This document shows, in pieces, positions 1 to 8,800 of a stretch of 13,953 nucleotides of DNA. Where the stretch lies: the NCBI GenBank assembly GCA_964645915.1, contig CAZYDH010000034.1, positions 1-13,953 of the forward strand. Direction: 5' to 3'. Below the pieces are notes generated by a model. That model saw only the letters and a list, made by a program, of their open reading frames with translations, was not told where the DNA came from and ran no database searches. The DNA is from JACNKV01 sp964645915 (GTDB lineage Bacteria > Fidelibacterota > Marinisomatia > Marinisomatales > JACNKV01). The stretch's first letter is position 1, and each line of letters opens with the position of its first letter. A program made the translations under genes and the position numbers.

Positions 1-367
1 TATAAAAATCGATCGCTACTTCTCTGGCATATAAGGTGATCGTTGTCCGATTATTTTTGAAAGCATATTCTTCTAGAGCGGTGAGGATTTCCTTCCCAAT
101 ACCTTGGTCTTGAAACTCCGGAGAAACCGCCATAAACCTGACTTGGGCTGTTGTATCTGATAAAATTTTAACACACCCTACGCCACAAACATCTTTACCC
201 CACTCCGCCATTACATGGTAAAATTATGATTCCTCTGAAGTTTGTTCACTCCCTTTTGGTTGTCCCCAGGGTTTGCGCAGAATTTCCCACCGTAGTTGAT
301 AATATTTCTCGAAATCTTCATCCGTCTTTGGTGAGCGAATAATGATATTTTCAATTGATTTTATCAA
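1..367 (-). pseudogene. GNAT acetyltransferase with in-frame stop, partial
   Basis: Reading leftwards, this encodes a GCN5-related N-acetyltransferase, a fold that moves an acetyl group from acetyl-CoA to an amine. The part before the stop contains YYQLRWEILRKPWGQPKGSE, typical of the N-terminus of one GNAT subfamily. The frame then meets TAA at 224-226 and continues, in the same frame and without a shift, for 74 codons to the window edge. Those codons hold the acetyl-CoA loop QDQGIG (codons at about 101-118) preceded by VRFMAVSPEF, and the late motif LYAREVAIDFY. The nonsense codon falls between the N-terminal strand and the core, so either product alone would lack a full fold. No internal start with a ribosome binding site is visible. 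The start is uncertain: TTG at 365-367 (used here) or TTG at 413-415, both overlapping the amidase 3' end. It is probably the last gene of the amidase operon. A sequencing error is the main alternative to a real pseudogene. Confidence 0.8.
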
Positions 368-2039
368 AGGTAGGATACCATAATTCCGGAATGTTTTTGG
401 TGATGCCGTTTTCAATCACTTTTCCTAATCGAAGTAACTTATGCTCTTCCCACCAACGTCCGATTAATTGTATTCCGACAGGTAAACCATTGTGGTCATA
501 TCCTGCCGGTACAGACAAAGCAGGTAATCCCGTAAAATTAGCCATCGATGCAAACCGCATCAGTTCGGTTAGTACTTCTAAGTTGGATTCTCCGTCCGGA
601 AGTGCATCTTTCGGGATGGGCGGTGCCGTACAGGCTGTAGAAGGTGTAATGATTACATCCACTTTATTGAGAACTTGAAAAAATTCCTGAATTGCCATCG
701 TCCGTACTCGCTGTGCTTTGATGTAATCCCGACTTGTCAATGATCTGGCCATTGCAAGATTGATACGAACATCCAATCCAAAATCTTTTCGATGGTCAGC
801 ATAGTGCGAATCCATTGCTGTTGCCATTTCAGAAGAAATCGTGATTGCATGTGCTACTCGGAATGCATCCAAATTTGACAGATCGATCTCTACCTTTTCC
901 GCTCCTGCCTCTTCCAGTAGTTGAACCGCTTTTTCACACCGATCCACAATATCCGGAGATGCATCTTTAAACCAGTCAGAGAAGATTCCAATCTTCAATC
1001 CTTTTAAATCACTTCTATTCAAATCGGTCAGATGAACCGGAGGTTGCTTCATGGACCAATGATCGTTTTTGTCTGCACCGCCAATGATGGAATAAAGAAT
1101 CGCAGTGTCATCAATGCTCGATGTTAAAGGACCAATATGAGCGACACTCCAGCATAACGGTGCAGCCCCGTGTTCGCTGATACGTCCAAACGTCGCTTTT
1201 AATCCAACCACACCGCAAAGACTTGCAGGAATACGAACCGAACCTCCCCCATCTGCTCCAATCGCTCCGGGACAAATTCCTGCAGCAACCGCAGCGGCTG
1301 ACCCACTAGATGATCCACCCGAGTAATGAGCCAAATTATAAGGATTACGGACCACTCCGTCATGAGGGTTAAATCCTGTCACGCCGATTCCGATCTCGTG
1401 CATATTTGTTTTTCCGATCAGTAAGGCTCCGGCATCTCTTAATCTTGAAACAACGGTTGCATCTTGTTTTGCCTTTTCAACCCCTAAGAATTTCGTTCCG
1501 ACCGTTGATGGAAATGGCACCATATCCAACTCATCTTTAATGGCGATTGGGACACCATCTAATAGACTCAATGGTTTTCCGTTTTTTATGCGTTCAGTGG
1601 ATGCTTCAGCTTGGGTCATCACTTCTTGTTCATCGAAATAAGTAAACGCTTTTAATGGTGGTGTATGATCATTGGAACGCTTCATATTCGGAATGATTTG
1701 CTCCGCGACGGAGATTGGTGACTGAGTTCCTTCTCGATAAGCAATGGCATAATCCGTTATAGATGGTATGTTACCAGATGTGTGACTTTCTAAAAAATCA
1801 TCCAATTCTTGAATCGTTATAGATTTCATTTCTCTTTGTTCTTTTGAGGGAATATGAAACGGATGATTTGTTGTTGGTTCATCGACATCTAACTTGCGAA
1901 GTCTTGGAACTCCGGCTGCAGTTAAAAGATTTGGTATGATCAACCATTTCGTCCATTTGCATTCTGCAAGATTCGCGATTAGCTTTAACAAAATGCCTGC
2001 AAGTCGCGGTGCTTTTACCGTCTGAAGATCATAAGCCAT
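351..2039 (-). CDS. Amidase-signature hydrolase, plant FAAH-like
   Basis: This 562-residue amidase-signature enzyme hydrolyses, or transfers ammonia from, a carboxamide. The Ser-cisSer-Lys triad is visible: Lys168 in VPIAIKDELD, Ser243 in YSGGSSSGSA, and nucleophile Ser267 in GADGGGSVRIP. The 75- and 24-residue spacings match those of fatty acid amide hydrolase. From memory, the stretch from NMHEIGIGVTGFNP (about 212-225) through GGGSVRIPASLCGVVGLK resembles plant FAAH more than GatA. An N-terminal extension of about 70 residues, with an amphipathic or hydrophobic patch near 13-25, also recalls plant FAAH. There is no signal peptide, so it is probably cytoplasmic or membrane-associated. No gatB or gatC lies beside it, which argues against a role in tRNA amidation. 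The ATG follows AGAGGT and lies 22 bp after the membrane protein gene, so the two are probably co-transcribed. The family is certain; the substrate (N-acylethanolamine, other acyl amide) is inference. Confidence 0.93.
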   Translation of the reverse strand: MAYDLQTVKAPRLAGILLKLIANLAECKWTKWLIIPNLLTAAGVPRLRKLDVDEPTTNHPFHIPSKEQREMKSITIQELDDFLESHTSGNIPSITDYAIAYREGTQSPISVAEQIIPNMKRSNDHTPPLKAFTYFDEQEVMTQAEASTERIKNGKPLSLLDGVPIAIKDELDMVPFPSTVGTKFLGVEKAKQDATVVSRLRDAGALLIGKTNMHEIGIGVTGFNPHDGVVRNPYNLAHYSGGSSSGSAAAVAAGICPGAIGADGGGSVRIPASLCGVVGLKATFGRISEHGAAPLCWSVAHIGPLTSSIDDTAILYSIIGGADKNDHWSMKQPPVHLTDLNRSDLKGLKIGIFSDWFKDASPDIVDRCEKAVQLLEEAGAEKVEIDLSNLDAFRVAHAITISSEMATAMDSHYADHRKDFGLDVRINLAMARSLTSRDYIKAQRVRTMAIQEFFQVLNKVDVIITPSTACTAPPIPKDALPDGESNLEVLTELMRFASMANFTGLPALSVPAGYDHNGLPVGIQLIGRWWEEHKLLRLGKVIENGITKNIPELWYPTFDKIN

Positions 2040-2061
2040 TTTTACCTCTTTATATTGATAT

Positions 2062-2469
2062 TTATGATTGGAATTTTTTTAAATAGAAATAGCACTGTAA
2101 CATTAAGACCAAGAAGACTAGGTCAGCTACACCGAATAATGACACAAAAAGAATATGTGGAATATCTCCAAAGAAATAATAGAAGAATGCAATCGCAGAG
2201 TAGGCCAGTTTATATAATGCCCCCACTAAAATTAAATCGCGGTTTTGAATCAAGTCTCCCTGATAGATCAGCCAATATGCAATTCCGATCACCAGCAAAA
2301 AAGCACCGATCAATGAAACATATCCACCAAAGTCAGGAAGTTTGTGGGCAATTCCAAGAACAGCAAAAGCTGCTTTATAGAAAAATGTAAAAACAATTCC
2401 GAGTACAATATCATAAATGGCAGCAACCAAAAACAATTTCCGATAAAATGGTTCACGCTTTAGAGTCAT
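2062..2469 (-). CDS. Four-helix integral membrane protein, unknown function
   Basis: I do not recognise the family. The 135-residue product has four hydrophobic segments at roughly 11-38, 47-69, 79-100 and 104-130. Short polar loops and basic ends (MTLKREPFYRK at the start, KKFQS at the end) suggest an inner-membrane protein with both termini in the cytoplasm. No catalytic or metal-binding motif is evident. The start is secure: ATG is preceded at 6 nt by AAGGAGGT, the strongest ribosome binding site in the window. It is the first gene of the leftward cluster with the amidase 22 bp downstream and a candidate promoter at 2508-2536. Co-transcription hints at a shared role with the amidase, but nothing in the sequence shows what. 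Confidence 0.8.
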   Translation of the reverse strand: MTLKREPFYRKLFLVAAIYDIVLGIVFTFFYKAAFAVLGIAHKLPDFGGYVSLIGAFLLVIGIAYWLIYQGDLIQNRDLILVGALYKLAYSAIAFFYYFFGDIPHILFVSLFGVADLVFLVLMLQCYFYLKKFQS

Positions 2470-2475
2470 GATTTC

Positions 2476-2483
2476 ACCTCCTT
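2476..2483 (-). promoter_or_regulatory. Strong Shine-Dalgarno of the membrane protein gene
   Basis: Reading leftwards the sequence is AAGGAGGT, six bases before the ATG at 2467-2469. It is a near-perfect match to the 16S rRNA anti-SD and fixes the start of the four-helix membrane protein. Confidence 0.85.
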
Positions 2484-2507
2484 AATTATGAAAAGAATCG
2501 GGGTTAA

Positions 2508-2536
2508 TTTACATCAGAATAAAATTTATTAGTCAA
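2508..2536 (-). promoter_or_regulatory. Candidate sigma70-like promoter for the leftward operon
   Basis: On the minus strand TTGACT (2531-2536) is followed after 17 bp by TGTAAA (2508-2513). The -35 matches five of six consensus positions and the -10 about four of six. It would start transcription near 2501, giving a leader of about 30 nt before the membrane protein ATG. The region also lies upstream of the divergent TonB-dependent receptor gene, whose own promoter I could not identify. Confidence 0.45.
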
Positions 2537-2579
2537 TATCCTTTTTTTGTTTCACCAACTTACGGTTTTATATTTCGAT

Positions 2580-4760
2580 ATGCTTTCATTACAAAAAATA
2601 TGGGTTTTTCTGTTTTTCCTCACTACTGTTTTCTCTCAGCAAACGATTGAAATAGCCGGACAGGTAAAAGATCAAACCACTCTTGAACCGCTTATCGGTG
2701 TCAATGTTTTAGTAAAAGATACATTTATTGGTGCTGCCACGGATGGGAAAGGCGAGTTCATAATACAAGATCTAAATCCTCAGAATTACATCATTGTCTT
2801 TTCGATGATCGGTTATAAGTCCGTTACGGTTTCTATTTCTGCTCAAGAGGATGTCCCGTATCTTACTGTTAGTATGGAGCAAGACGTCCTCTCTTCTCCT
2901 CAGGTAATCGTTACTGCTTCTAGAAAAGCTCAAGATATCATGGATGCGCCACTCTCCGTTTCTGTCATAAGTGCCAGAAATATTCGTTCAAAATCGGCAA
3001 CCAGCTTAACGAAAGTCTTACCATTTGAGTCGGGGATCAACACGGTAAAAGGGCAATTAAACATTCGTGGTGCATCCGGTTATACGATGGGTGCCGGAGA
3101 ACGATCTTTGATTTTACTAGATGGGGTTCCCTTACTTGGAAGTGCAGCCGGCAACATAACCTGGTCTGTCATTCCAACTTCTGAAATAGAACAGATTGAG
3201 ATTATCAAATCCGGAGGTTCCGCGTTATATGGCTCTAGTGCGCTTGGTGGTGTTTTGAATATCATTACTCGCAATGCTCCATCCAAACCCGAACTAAAAA
3301 TCCGAGTAAAAGGCGGACAATACAGTAAACCGAAATATGAACAATGGGAATGGAGAGATGCTCCCGGGAAATATGGACTGTTTGAAATCACCCACGCACA
3401 ACCGTATGGGAATCATAACGGTTGGCTCCGACTTCAAAGATTTAAGGACGACAGCTTTACTCAATTAGGGTGGGATGATTCATGGAATTTGACCGGGAAA
3501 TGGAAATGGAACTATCTCTCACAATATACGGCATCGCTTTACGGAAATTATTATACCAGTGAATATGGATTAGTCAATCAATGGAAAAATGCAGCGGATC
3601 CATTCGAAGCGCCGATTGGAGATGAAAATGATTACGGGGCTGGATCAAAACTCAATATTAACGGATTCTTTAATTATGTTTCTTCCCCAAATTTAGCCGT
3701 GAAACTCAAAGGCTCATTATATGATGTTCATTGGAAGAATCATGCACGAACTAACCATAATTACTCAAACGAACAAAAATTATTCGCTGAATTACAAGTA
3801 ACAGCAAATCCATTTTCATCATTGAATATCACAACCGGATCTGTTTTTCAGCAAGGGACTATTGATGCGGAAATTTTCGGGAATCACAAAAGTTTATCAT
3901 CAGCATTCTATTTCTTGGCTCAACATCGCTTACATTCAAAGTTGATTGTTTCTTCCGGTGGTCGGTTTGAAAGTTATCATGTAGATAACAATTTGTTGGA
4001 TGAAACATTTGCTCCACAAATTGCACTCAATTGGAGACCTGTAGATTGGTTCTCTGTTCGTTCATCTTTGAGCAGAGGATTTCGAGTTCCTACCATTGCC
4101 GAATTGTTCTCCGAAGCAAGAATGGGAGTGTTTTACGTCGCCCCCAACCCAAATCTTAATCCCGAATACAGTGTTTCAAGTGAAATTGGAACGACGATTA
4201 TGTTATCTTACGAAAATTGGATCAATCATTTTATGTTCGATGGTGCTATCTTTTCTACAGATTATAAAAATTTGATCGAACCTAAACCGGATGATTCCGG
4301 TGTTATTCATTTTGAGAATGTAACCAATGCTACCATTTCCGGTGCTGAACTTGGAATGAAAATGAGTGCTTTTGCAAATCATCTGGTTTTATCAGGAGCG
4401 TATACATGGTTGAATCCGGTGGAGGTCAATTCTGCAGGAGAGGTGACTGATACACTATCGTATCGGTTCCGTCATACATGGGTCCAATCAACGTCGATTC
4501 ATTATAAGGAATTTTCAGTCGGAGTTGAATATCGATATTCCAGTCGGATGGAAAAAGTAGAATTGTTTGATGAGAATAGTGAAACCGGGAGTGATCGCAG
4601 AGTCCCGATCCATCTCTGGAATGCCAATTTAGGATTTCATCATAAAAATTGGGAAATAGTGCTCAGGGTAGAAAATATTTTCCAGTATTACTACACTGAA
4701 CTCGAAAGGAATATCGGTTCTGAACGATTCTTTTCTCTCGATCTAACCAAAGTATTTTAA
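2580..4760 (+). CDS. TonB-dependent outer-membrane receptor
   Basis: This outer-membrane active transporter imports a ligand, such as a metal chelate, cobalamin or oligomer, using TonB energy. I start it at ATG 2580 (726 aa) because a clean signal peptide follows at once (KIWVFLFFLTTVFSQ, cleavage near residues 19-20); an in-frame TTG at 2547 would put 11 extra residues before it. Domains: a carboxypeptidase-regulatory-like beta-sandwich at about 22-100 (GQVKDQTTLEPLIGVNV, DGKGEF), a TonB-box-like segment near 108-114 (QVIVTAS), a plug at about 118-232 (LNIRGASG, LILLDGVP, SEIEQIEIIKSGGSALYGSS, GGVLNIIT), then the barrel to the C-terminal Phe of SLDLTKVF. The regulatory domain is typical of FCB-group receptors. 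No periplasmic-binding or ABC transporter genes lie beside it, so the ligand cannot be assigned. There is no clear Shine-Dalgarno. It ends 1 bp from the convergent 83-residue gene. Confidence 0.95.
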   Translation: MLSLQKIWVFLFFLTTVFSQQTIEIAGQVKDQTTLEPLIGVNVLVKDTFIGAATDGKGEFIIQDLNPQNYIIVFSMIGYKSVTVSISAQEDVPYLTVSMEQDVLSSPQVIVTASRKAQDIMDAPLSVSVISARNIRSKSATSLTKVLPFESGINTVKGQLNIRGASGYTMGAGERSLILLDGVPLLGSAAGNITWSVIPTSEIEQIEIIKSGGSALYGSSALGGVLNIITRNAPSKPELKIRVKGGQYSKPKYEQWEWRDAPGKYGLFEITHAQPYGNHNGWLRLQRFKDDSFTQLGWDDSWNLTGKWKWNYLSQYTASLYGNYYTSEYGLVNQWKNAADPFEAPIGDENDYGAGSKLNINGFFNYVSSPNLAVKLKGSLYDVHWKNHARTNHNYSNEQKLFAELQVTANPFSSLNITTGSVFQQGTIDAEIFGNHKSLSSAFYFLAQHRLHSKLIVSSGGRFESYHVDNNLLDETFAPQIALNWRPVDWFSVRSSLSRGFRVPTIAELFSEARMGVFYVAPNPNLNPEYSVSSEIGTTIMLSYENWINHFMFDGAIFSTDYKNLIEPKPDDSGVIHFENVTNATISGAELGMKMSAFANHLVLSGAYTWLNPVEVNSAGEVTDTLSYRFRHTWVQSTSIHYKEFSVGVEYRYSSRMEKVELFDENSETGSDRRVPIHLWNANLGFHHKNWEIVLRVENIFQYYYTELERNIGSERFFSLDLTKVF

Positions 4761-4761
4761 G

Positions 4762-5013
4762 TTAAATGGTGGTGTCTTTATCGAAAAATGATTTTAATCT
4801 TTTCCGTATTTTTTCGAATGTCTTTCGACTAATTAAAAGCAAACCTATTCCGTAAGGAACCCATGAAATTGCATAGACTATCGAACCCGCCCAAACCCAA
4901 TATTTTTCACAGGTTTGAACAAACATATAACCGGAGAACAGAATTCCGCCATACCCGGAAATGACACCAATAGAAATTAAGACAATACTTATTATGGATA
5001 AATTGCTACGCAT
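4762..5013 (-). CDS. Small two-helix membrane protein, hypothetical
   Basis: I do not recognise this 83-residue product. It has two hydrophobic segments, about 6-30 and 39-62, with an aromatic loop between them (CEKYWVWAG), followed by a strongly basic tail (RKTFEKIRKRLKSFF). By the positive-inside rule the tail should be cytoplasmic. The sequence reads as a plausible membrane protein rather than a shadow, because no other frame covers this interval and the neighbouring genes stop exactly at its edges. It is convergent with the TonB-dependent receptor (1 bp apart) and divergent from the PAP2 phosphatase gene (49 bp apart). No Shine-Dalgarno is visible before its ATG, which lowers confidence slightly. 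Confidence 0.62.
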   Translation of the reverse strand: MRSNLSIISIVLISIGVISGYGGILFSGYMFVQTCEKYWVWAGSIVYAISWVPYGIGLLLISRKTFEKIRKRLKSFFDKDTTI

Positions 5014-5062
5014 TTGATAATGGTGAATATATTGAACTTTTTAACGAAATGAAACAACTCGC

Positions 5063-5818
5063 ATGAAGAAAACCCAATTCATAATTATCTGTTTATTTTT
5101 TGGAATATCTGGATCAGGTTTTGCACAAAACACAGATAGATTATCTTCTTTCTCAAATTGGGTCAAAACAACTCCAAAATATCTTAGTACCGGACTTTCC
5201 TATTCTGTCTCTGACCAAACCAATCAAATCATTTTGGGAACTGCTTTGTTAGGGGCGAGTCTTGCGTATACGAATGATGCAAAAGTGCAAAATTATTTTC
5301 AATCAAACAAGCCACTCCCAAAAACACTTTCACGATTTGGCGATTATTACGGGGGGTCTTGGGTCCATTGGTCTCTGATGACAACTGTTCTATGTTCATC
5401 ATGGCTACAAAAAGATAGTGGACAAACGGCTTTTAGAAAATTTGAATTCGCTTCATCTACAATTCTCACAAATGCAGCCGTGACCTACTTTTTAAAATAT
5501 TCTGTTGGTAGAGAACGACCCAACTCCGAAAACTATCGTTCTTTTCCATCCGGACATACGTCCAATAGTTTTGCTGCGGCAGCCGTTATCCATGAATTAT
5601 ATGGCGACACTTTCGGAGCCATTGCCTATGCGATAGCCACAATGGTTGGTATAAGTAGGATCAATGATAACAAGCACTATTTAAGTGATGTTTTAGTCGG
5701 AGCCGGAATTGGGACAGCAATCGGTCGAGGATTTGCTATACACTTTAATCGCGAATCAGAAAAGATTCAAACAGGTCTTTCCGGTTTGCGTTTACGAATC
5801 ATCGTCCCCATTTCATAA
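5063..5818 (+). CDS. Exported PAP2-family (type 2 phosphatidic acid) phosphatase
   Basis: The 251-residue product is a PAP2/haloperoxidase-fold phosphatase. All three catalytic motifs are intact: KX6RP (Lys145, Arg152, Pro153), PSGH (162-165, with His165 the probable general acid) and SRX5HX3D (Ser198, Arg199, His205 the nucleophile, Asp209). A signal peptide is clear (MKKTQFIIICLFFGISGSGFA, cleavage about residue 21). Further hydrophobic stretches lie at about 55-70, 103-114, 132-145, 168-196 and 207-222, as usual for membrane members, so the active site should face the periplasm. Substrates in this family include undecaprenyl pyrophosphate, phosphatidic acid and phosphatidylglycerol phosphate; which applies here is not determinable. 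It stops 7 bp before the convergent giant gene. The ribosome binding site is weak. Confidence 0.92.
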   Translation: MKKTQFIIICLFFGISGSGFAQNTDRLSSFSNWVKTTPKYLSTGLSYSVSDQTNQIILGTALLGASLAYTNDAKVQNYFQSNKPLPKTLSRFGDYYGGSWVHWSLMTTVLCSSWLQKDSGQTAFRKFEFASSTILTNAAVTYFLKYSVGRERPNSENYRSFPSGHTSNSFAAAAVIHELYGDTFGAIAYAIATMVGISRINDNKHYLSDVLVGAGIGTAIGRGFAIHFNRESEKIQTGLSGLRLRIIVPIS

Positions 5819-5825
5819 AAGCTAT

Positions 5826-8800
5826 TTATTTGATAAGCATGATTTTTCGCACTTGGGAAAAATCCTTCGCAATCATCGTAACTAAATACACACCTGTTGC
5901 AACTTCGCGGTTATACTTATCTTTTCCGTCCCATTTAACGTCATATTGTCCCGGAGATAAATTATCGTCCATGATTTTCATGATCTCTTTTCCATGCATG
6001 TCGTAGACCATGATTTTCACTCTTCCATTCTTTGCTACTTCAAACGGAATGGTCGTCTCTTTATTAAAAGGATTGGGATAGTTGGGTGATAAACTATAAT
6101 CACCCGGAATATATTTAAGATAAAATCTCTTTGGGTTCGTGCACTGTATCGTATTTGTACCATCTGTTACATTTACAGACCATTCATACAAAATTCCTGT
6201 TTGTAATACATCCTTTCCGTCAAATAGAATATGATGCTTCCCAACGATGTCGCTAATGGTTGTATCTATATTATCACCTTTTAGACGAAAGATATAACTG
6301 ACCGTATCGCTATCTATGTCAGTAGATGGATACCATTGAAAGTCAATATTTAAAGAATCTCCAACAATATGACCGATTAATTCGAATGGTTCAGGTGGAT
6401 CATTTACTTGAAGAACATCTATGACCAATGTTGACGTATCACTTAGTGATTCATCATGAACGTAAATCTGAATGGAGTCCTGCCCATACCAATTTTTATT
6501 TCCACTGATAGTAAAAGATTTGCCTTTTATATCAGCGATTAATTTATTTCCGGGTTTTATAGTCCAGGTCAATGTGGAATCATGGTTATCTACATCGTTG
6601 ACAAAAACAAATAAACTATCAAATAAATATGTAAATAATTCATCTTCCTGAATTGTGATCTTCGGAAGGGGGTCCAATATCGGTGGGTCATTAATGGGTA
6701 AAACAGTGATATTTATCATTTGAATATCGGATGCATGATAAGCGTCCACTACCTTTAGAATATATTGAATTGCATTCCCGTGATAGTTCTCGGCAGGAAT
6801 AATTCTAGCCAAATGATGTTGATCATCAATTAATATTTGAATGTTCTCATATTTTTGAGTAAATAATTCCATCTCTTTCGGTAAATTATTTGAAGGTGTT
6901 TTTCTTCCCGGAAGATAAAACCATCTATCTGTAGACACTTTTGTTTCCAACGAGGACTCATTTAAATACGTTGTCCAACTTAATGAAGTGATTTCATCAT
7001 CTTCATCCTGGACATATTGCTCCAAATGAATATTGTGTTCAGTATCTTCATTCATGATAATATCAGGAATCACCGAAAGTTTTGGGGGATCATTTACCGG
7101 AAATACATATATACAAAAGGAAGATGAGTCTGTATGTTCTCCATCTGAAACCAGCAACGTTGCTCGATCAAATCCAAACCAATTCTTTGGTGTAAAAAAG
7201 TCTATGGAATTGTTTGACCCCGATGCGGACAGAAACTGCATTCCGGTGACTCTCCAATTCAATTCGCTAAATGGGTGGTCAGGATCAACGACATAGTCTT
7301 TCCATCGAATATCAGAAATGTTCATAAAACCATCTTCGTAAAACGCTGTATCCCGTAGAGTTCTTGATAATTTTGGTGGATCATTGACCGGAAGAATATT
7401 AATCGGTAGAATTGTTGTGTCACTATATTCTCCATCATTCACAAGAACGCTTAAAGTGTCATTCCCGAACCAATTTTGAGGGGATACTAATATCCCAGAT
7501 GTTTTACTCTTTATAACCTCAATAAATTTGCCATTTAACATATCCCATTGAAGGCTATCATCAGAATGATCAATGTCATCTACCCAATTATACCAATCCA
7601 AATATTCAATCTGCTTTTCGTGATCTTCAAAATATTGAATTTCCGGTAGAATCTCGGTCAATATCGGAGGATCATTTATAGGATGAACTGTGAGATTGAT
7701 CGTATTTCTATCATAATATTCTCCGTCAAAAATCATTACAGTTAATGTATCTGTCCCGTACCAGTTTAATTTTGGAGATAATGTAAAGTTTTTCTCAAAT
7801 CGTTCTACATTAATAGATTCACTGCTCAAAATGGTTATCGTGATTTGATCAAATTGATTATCTACATCATGGATCAATCCTTGAAAATCACTGAAAGGAA
7901 TATTAATTATATCATCTTCATTGCACGCATACTCAAACGAAGCTTTCATAAAAGATGGTGGATCGTTCACCGGATTTACTGTAATAGTAATGTCGCTTGT
8001 ATCTGATAATTCACCATCTGAAATAATTATAGAAAGGATCTCTGAGCCATTCCAATTACGTGGGGTTGTAAGGCTGGCAGTAGTATCCTCTGTTTTGTAC
8101 GAAATATTTTGTCCTCCATGCAGCGTCCAAAAAATATCTTCAAATGGGCTATCCAGATCATGTATCACTGTTTTCAAATCGTTAATAAAAATGCGTAGGG
8201 AATCATCTTCGTCAAATAAAAGCGGCTCTAAAGTTTGTGTAAATCTTGGTGGGTCGTTTACGGGTGCCAATTCAACCATTACAACCGCTGAATCTGTTAA
8301 CATGCCATCGGACACAACGAACAGTAACGAATCCAAACCAAACCAATTTTTGGATGGTATTAATGAAAATCCGGCTGGGGTTTTTAAAGCAGAAATATTC
8401 TTGCTTGAGGATAAATTAAACTGCAAATCTGATCGGCTATTGTCTATATCTGAAATTTTTTCCAGCCAGTAATGATTGGCAATGATATACATCTCATCTT
8501 CTAAAAAGTGTATAGGGGTAGGTGCATCTATTATTGTTGGAGGATCATTAATAGGATGAACAATAACAACGGTCTTTGATGTATCAGATAATAAGCCATC
8601 AGATGCGATCACCTCTATTGTATCCACACCATTCCAGTTTTCATCTACAGCCAATTTGATGGAATCGCCCATTACAGTAAAGAAACTATCTTCCCCCGAA
8701 TCAAATGACCAGTTAAGTTCCTTATCCGGCATATCCACATCGTGTACTGATTCAAAAAATACAGATTTATGCACAATAATTTCTGAGTCCTCACTCAATT

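Noticed and set aside
351..2039. gatA of the Glu-tRNA(Gln)/Asp-tRNA(Asn) amidotransferase
   Set aside because: It has a long N-terminal extension, no gatB or gatC nearby, and local motifs closer to plant FAAH.
2055..2390. Plus-strand frame of 111 codons opposite the four-helix membrane protein
   Set aside because: The composition is implausible, and the minus-strand gene has a very strong ribosome binding site and clear membrane segments.
2547..2579. Upstream TTG start for the TonB-dependent receptor
   Set aside because: It would place 11 polar or aromatic residues before a complete signal peptide; ATG at 2580 is better, although neither has a good Shine-Dalgarno.
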